Shown here: positions 62,253 through 64,000 of the stretch, one piece after another
Position numbering within the stretch: position 1 is the first letter of the stretch
How the letters are laid out: every line of letters begins with the position of its first letter
Source: Ancrocorticia sp047602305
GTDB lineage: Bacteria; Actinomycetota; Actinomycetes; Actinomycetales; Actinomycetaceae
Direction: 5' to 3'
Assembly (NCBI GenBank): GCA_047602305.1
Contig: JASGHO010000001.1
Coordinates: forward strand, 3,224,001-3,288,000
Length of the DNA: 64,000 nucleotides
Notes under the pieces: generated by a model
The model's input: the letters and a program-made list of their open reading frames with translations, nothing else
The model's database searches: none
What the model was told of the DNA's origin: nothing
Position numbers and translations under genes: made by a program

Positions 62253-63107
62253 ATGTACCAATCAATGATCCCCATGCTCGCGGAAGCGACGCGTCTGGGG
62301 TACACCGTCGGCGCATTCAACGCTCATAACCTGGAGATGGTTCCGGCCATGATCGGTGCGGCTCGCGATTTGGGCGCTCCCATCATTATCCAGATTTCAC
62401 CGGGAACTGCCCGTTATGTGGGGATGAAGAATCTGGTGGCGGTGTGCCGTTCCATGGCGGAGGAAGACATCGTTGATGTGGCCCTTCACCTGGACCACGC
62501 AACGAATCTCGATGATATTCGCGACGCGATCAACGCCGGATTCTCGTCGGTGATGTTTGATGGTTCAGCTCTTCCATTCACGGAGAACGTGGCGATTTCG
62601 CGGCGAGTCATCGAGTTCGCGCATAAGCGGGGCGTTTCCGTGGAGACCGAGATCGGAACCATCGGCGGAACCGAAGAAGGCATCAGTCACGAGACCGGGA
62701 GTTACACCCAACCCGAAGAGGCGTTGCGTTTCGTCTCCGAGGTGGACTGCGATGCGCTCGCTATCAGCATCGGCACGAACCATGGCCAGTTCCGCGGCAA
62801 GACCAAGTTGAACTTCGAGTTGCTCTCCGAGATCAATGCGGTCATTGACAAGCCGTTGGTGATTCATGGCGGAACCGGTGTCAACGAGGCCGACTACCCT
62901 CGACTCACCGCGAACGGCATCAGGAAGTTCAATGTGGGAACCGAGCTTCTGGTGAGCTGGACGAATACGGCGAAGGAGACCTTCGGCCAGACCGCGGTGA
63001 ACTCTTCGCTACGAAACAACATCGTCCCGTGTAACGACGCCGTGCGCGACGTCGTCGCACACAAGATCGGGCTCTTCATGAAGAGTCCCGTTCCCTCACA
63101 TTCATGA
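62253..63107 (+). CDS. class II fructose/tagatose-bisphosphate aldolase family protein
   Basis: A 284-residue zinc aldolase of the KbaY/GatY/FbaA family. The catalytic Asp and first zinc His are in VALHLDHATNLDDI, further ligands lie in EIGTIGGTEEG, and the phosphate and zinc residues in VIHGGTGVNEADY. It should split a ketose bisphosphate or phosphate into dihydroxyacetone phosphate and an aldehyde. The PTS upstream and the kinase downstream suggest the substrate is a doubly phosphorylated ketose made from the imported sugar. AAAGGACG precedes the ATG. Length fits the tagatose-type members. Confidence 0.88.
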   Translation: MYQSMIPMLAEATRLGYTVGAFNAHNLEMVPAMIGAARDLGAPIIIQISPGTARYVGMKNLVAVCRSMAEEDIVDVALHLDHATNLDDIRDAINAGFSSVMFDGSALPFTENVAISRRVIEFAHKRGVSVETEIGTIGGTEEGISHETGSYTQPEEALRFVSEVDCDALAISIGTNHGQFRGKTKLNFELLSEINAVIDKPLVIHGGTGVNEADYPRLTANGIRKFNVGTELLVSWTNTAKETFGQTAVNSSLRNNIVPCNDAVRDVVAHKIGLFMKSPVPSHS

Positions 63108-63115
63108 TGACGGTG

Positions 63116-63154
63116 GGTGGTTCCCGGAGATCCGTAACGATCCCGGGAACCACC
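63116..63154 (+). promoter_or_regulatory. 12-bp intercistronic hairpin between aldolase and kinase genes
   Basis: GGTGGTTCCCGG (63116-63127) pairs with CCGGGAACCACC (63143-63154) around a 15-nt loop. No T tract follows. It probably lowers expression of the kinase and regulator genes relative to the aldolase. Confidence 0.6.
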
Positions 63155-63179
63155 TCCCACGATGAAAGGCTGTGTTGAC

Positions 63180-63863
63180 GTGTATGCCCGAGCATTGGTG
63201 CTCATAGCTGGGCTTCCCGGCACCGGAAAGAGCCGCCTGTCCCAGCTTGTGTGTGAAGCCCTCGGTCCTTTTACGGAGATTTCCATTGACCCGATCAAAG
63301 AGGTGATTTGGGACAGGGAGGGATTTGATTCGCTGGAGGAGAAGCGCGTGTTGGATGGGGGAGCACTGTCTGAATTCTTCAGTCTCATCGAGCAGTCCAT
63401 GGAGCGATCCGAACGGATTATCGCCGACTACCCCTTCAGCGATAAGCAGCGGCCGGAGCTGGAGCGTCTTTGTGCAGCCCACGGCTACCGTCCGGTCACC
63501 GTGCGAATGACGGCTGATCTCGATGTGCTGTATGAGCGCCAGCGCCGCCGAGATCTGGATGACAGCCGGCACCTGGCACATATCTCCCACCGCTATCACG
63601 TGGGAGACACCTGCCCCGACAGGTCCCAAGCTCCCGGCCTGCTGACGCGCGAAGAATTCGTGCGGCGCTGTACCACCCGAGGCTACGACACCTTTACGCT
63701 GGGGCCAATGATCGAGGTGGATACGTCCGACTTCTCTACGGTGGATTACCCGGCAGTGATCGCCTGGATTGCCGCCCAGTATCGGGAGGCCGGCCGTGAC
63801 GCCGAGGAATTGGTTGCCGGGGCAGAACCTCGGGCAGGGGGTCAGCGCCATGAGTCGCCGTGA
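63180..63863 (+). CDS. P-loop (AAA_33-type) kinase
   Basis: A 227-residue nucleotide-binding protein of the zeta-toxin/gluconate-kinase-like group. Walker A is LVLIAGLPGTGKSRLSQLV, followed by the acidic substrate position in ISIDPIKEVIWD; the lid is Arg-rich (YERQRRRDLDDSRH). Such kinases phosphorylate small molecules, here possibly the sugar phosphate made by the PTS. I chose the GTG at 63180 with GAAAGG upstream; an ATG at 63162 lacks a ribosome site. Its end overlaps the next gene by 14 nt, so they are co-translated. Alternative: a nucleotide kinase with a control role. Confidence 0.72.
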   Translation: MYARALVLIAGLPGTGKSRLSQLVCEALGPFTEISIDPIKEVIWDREGFDSLEEKRVLDGGALSEFFSLIEQSMERSERIIADYPFSDKQRPELERLCAAHGYRPVTVRMTADLDVLYERQRRRDLDDSRHLAHISHRYHVGDTCPDRSQAPGLLTREEFVRRCTTRGYDTFTLGPMIEVDTSDFSTVDYPAVIAWIAAQYREAGRDAEELVAGAEPRAGGQRHESP

Positions 63864-64000
63864 GGATCTTCTGTCTCTTCTCTTTGATCAGGGGGAGAGC
63901 CCGTTGCCCGCGGCCGCCGCGGCGCAACATCTCGGCGTGTCCACACGAACGGTGCGCGCCTACGTCAACTTCATCAATCGCGAATATGGCGATATCGTCG
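63850..64000 (+). CDS. HTH transcriptional regulator, 5' part (cut by window edge)
   Basis: The first 50 residues, MSRREDLLSLLFDQGESPLP and onward, form a winged helix-turn-helix with AAAAQHLGVSTRTVRAYVNF as the recognition region, as in BglG-like PRD regulators and HTH_11 proteins. The gene overlaps the kinase gene and probably controls the PTS operon. The PRD or EII-like parts that would confirm the subtype lie outside the window. Confidence 0.7.
   Translation, partial: MSRREDLLSLLFDQGESPLPAAAAAQHLGVSTRTVRAYVNFINREYGDIV

Overview
The window comes from a high-GC Gram-positive bacterium (Actinomycetota), most likely of the Actinomycetaceae type. The evidence is the overall base composition, the GTG and TTG starts, the many genes whose ATG or GTG lies 5-8 nt after a TANNNT -10 box (leaderless style), an actinobacterial seven-iron ferredoxin next to a DapC-type aminotransferase, a VanW-family cell-surface protein, a ROK regulator, and a mevalonate kinase gene at the left edge. 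Genus and species cannot be fixed from the sequence alone. I see no rRNA or tRNA gene, no CRISPR array, no prophage and no transposase.

Layout. 1-2242: 5' part of mevalonate kinase, then a TctA-type carboxylate transporter permease with a small membrane partner, all on the minus strand. 2561-4624: divergent NYN-nuclease-like gene and FAH-family hydrolase gene, separated by a (GTGTGG)n microsatellite. 4785-8728: HAD phosphatase, sugar O-acetyltransferase, a small unknown gene and a GH13 alpha-glucosidase, linked by ACGTACGT-type palindromes. 8912-9754: lipoprotein of the histidine phosphatase family. 9971-14593: a complete beta-glucoside regulon (antiterminator target and terminator, EIIBCA, 6-phospho-beta-glucosidase, LicT-type antiterminator). 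14804-18907: YagU-like membrane protein, type II NADH dehydrogenase, an ABC permease and ATPase pair. 19142-26774: iron-type alcohol dehydrogenase, ROK regulator, a binding-protein-dependent ABC importer with a fused double permease, and a HAD phosphatase. 27009-40352: mostly housekeeping and single genes (AI-2E exporter family, two GNAT enzymes, amidotransferase, patatin, MFS, Kup, M18 aminopeptidase, acyl-CoA ligase, lipB-lipA). 40897-46815: oligopeptide importer with OppD and OppF fused into one chain. 46924-50760: PH-like membrane protein, ArsR-type regulator divergent to an MFS exporter, and a DUF4143-type ATPase. 51255-59350: typA, small membrane gene, vanW, fdxA, dapC, a short unknown gene and citrate synthase. 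59711-64000 (cut by the window): an ascorbate-type PTS (IIA, IIB, IIC), a small unknown protein, a class II aldolase, a P-loop kinase and the start of an HTH regulator.

Working together. Carbon uptake dominates: two PTS loci with their own control genes, an alpha-glucosidase locus, a peptide importer and a phosphosugar- or phosphonate-like importer locus. The right-hand PTS cluster reads as a possible non-standard sugar pathway: uptake as a sugar phosphate, a second phosphorylation by a P-loop kinase, and cleavage by the aldolase.

The most unusual DNA-level signals are: (1) tandem duplications of gene 3' ends that include the stop codon, at four genes, with a fifth repeat block just after another stop; (2) a 12-base word GACGACGGCGCC present eight times, several copies in disordered or inserted protein segments; (3) two copies of a 68-bp imperfect palindrome 32 kb apart; (4) the promoter-proximal hexanucleotide microsatellite.
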